DNA of 6,759 nt, from the NCBI GenBank assembly GCA_018968995.1, contig JAGWZD010000113.1:1-6759 (forward strand). The letters run 5' to 3'. The notes under the pieces are model-generated. The model was not told where the DNA came from, searched no databases, and saw nothing but the letters and a program-made list of their open reading frames with translations. The stretch comes from Bdellovibrionales bacterium (GTDB lineage Bacteria; Bdellovibrionota; UBA1018). The first letter of the stretch is position 1; every line of letters starts with the position of its first letter. Positions 6,553-6,759 of this stretch are shown here, in pieces. A program made the position numbers and the translations under genes.

Positions 6553-6759
6553 TTTACGGCTCCCCGCCTCAGCAGCAGCCGAGATCCCAAATGAATTCCG
6601 GTTGAAACCAAAAGCAAGGTAAAGCCAACTCCCGCTAGTGCCGAAAGATGAATATCGCTTGTGGCCTCGGCATATTCGTTCGCCAAAATCGCTGAGAGTG
6701 TCTGAGCCGGCGCCAAGAGCGAGGCCGAGATCTGAGGGCGATTGCCAATCACCATCGTG
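6549..6759 (-). CDS. pstC: Phosphate ABC transporter permease PstC, C-terminal fragment cut by window edge
   Basis: Only the last 70 codons are in the window, and the reading frame runs open past the edge. The visible part begins TMVIGN and contains PQISASLLAPAQTLSAILANEYAEA, the well-conserved C-terminal region of PstC permeases. A final membrane helix follows (about HLSALAGVGFTLLLVSTGIHLG) and a basic cytoplasmic tail. PstC pairs with PstA to form the transmembrane channel. The TGA stop overlaps the pstA ATG by sharing ATGA, so the two are translationally coupled. The truncation is due to the window, not to a mutation. PstS would be expected further upstream. Confidence 0.93.
   Translation of the reverse strand, partial: TMVIGNRPQISASLLAPAQTLSAILANEYAEATSDIHLSALAGVGFTLLLVSTGIHLGSRLLLRRGAVK
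6560..6565 (-). promoter_or_regulatory. Ribosome binding site of pstA
   Basis: GGGGAG on the minus strand, inside the end of pstC, lies 7 nt before the pstA ATG at 6552. It supports this start. Confidence 0.55.

Overview
The window holds two unrelated transcription units that meet tail to tail. On the + strand (97-4242) is one very large gene for an exported, probably lipid-anchored mosaic protein of 1381 residues. It carries a lipoprotein-type signal sequence, a stalk of about six Ig-, cadherin- and Calx-beta-like beta-sandwich domains, and 14 RCC1-type propeller repeats built on a H-x-C-G-I-T / L-K-C-W-G pattern. On the - strand is the distal part of a standard high-affinity phosphate transport operon in the order pstC (C-terminal 70 codons only, cut by the window edge), pstA, pstB, phoU.

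The organism looks like a Gram-negative bacterium of moderate, roughly half G+C content. Large lipoproteins with HTCGIT...CWG RCC1 repeats behind cadherin/putative-Ig/Calx-beta domains are, to my knowledge, typical of the Bdellovibrio group (Bdellovibrionota) and of myxobacteria. That placement is an inference from protein style, and no marker gene here proves it.

The phosphate genes are tightly packed. pstC and pstA share an ATGA stop/start overlap, pstA and pstB overlap by 23 nt with a strong AGGAGG before the internal pstB start, and phoU follows pstB after 24 nt. PstC and PstA form the inner-membrane channel, PstB is the ATPase that drives it, and PhoU couples transporter state to Pho signalling. 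PstS and any Pho box would lie upstream, outside the window. All key motifs are intact and this part is ordinary.

The part worth a second look is the large gene. Its 14 repeats divide into 2 x 7, and the spacing irregularities recur with period seven: blades 4/11 are slightly short and blades 5/12 are strongly shortened. This suggests two tandem seven-bladed propellers derived from one duplicated unit. Every repeat has a C-x9-C pair, so all cysteines other than the lipobox one could be paired. A T8 run early in the gene would give an immediate stop on +1 slippage. I see no evidence for a wholly new multi-gene system in this window.
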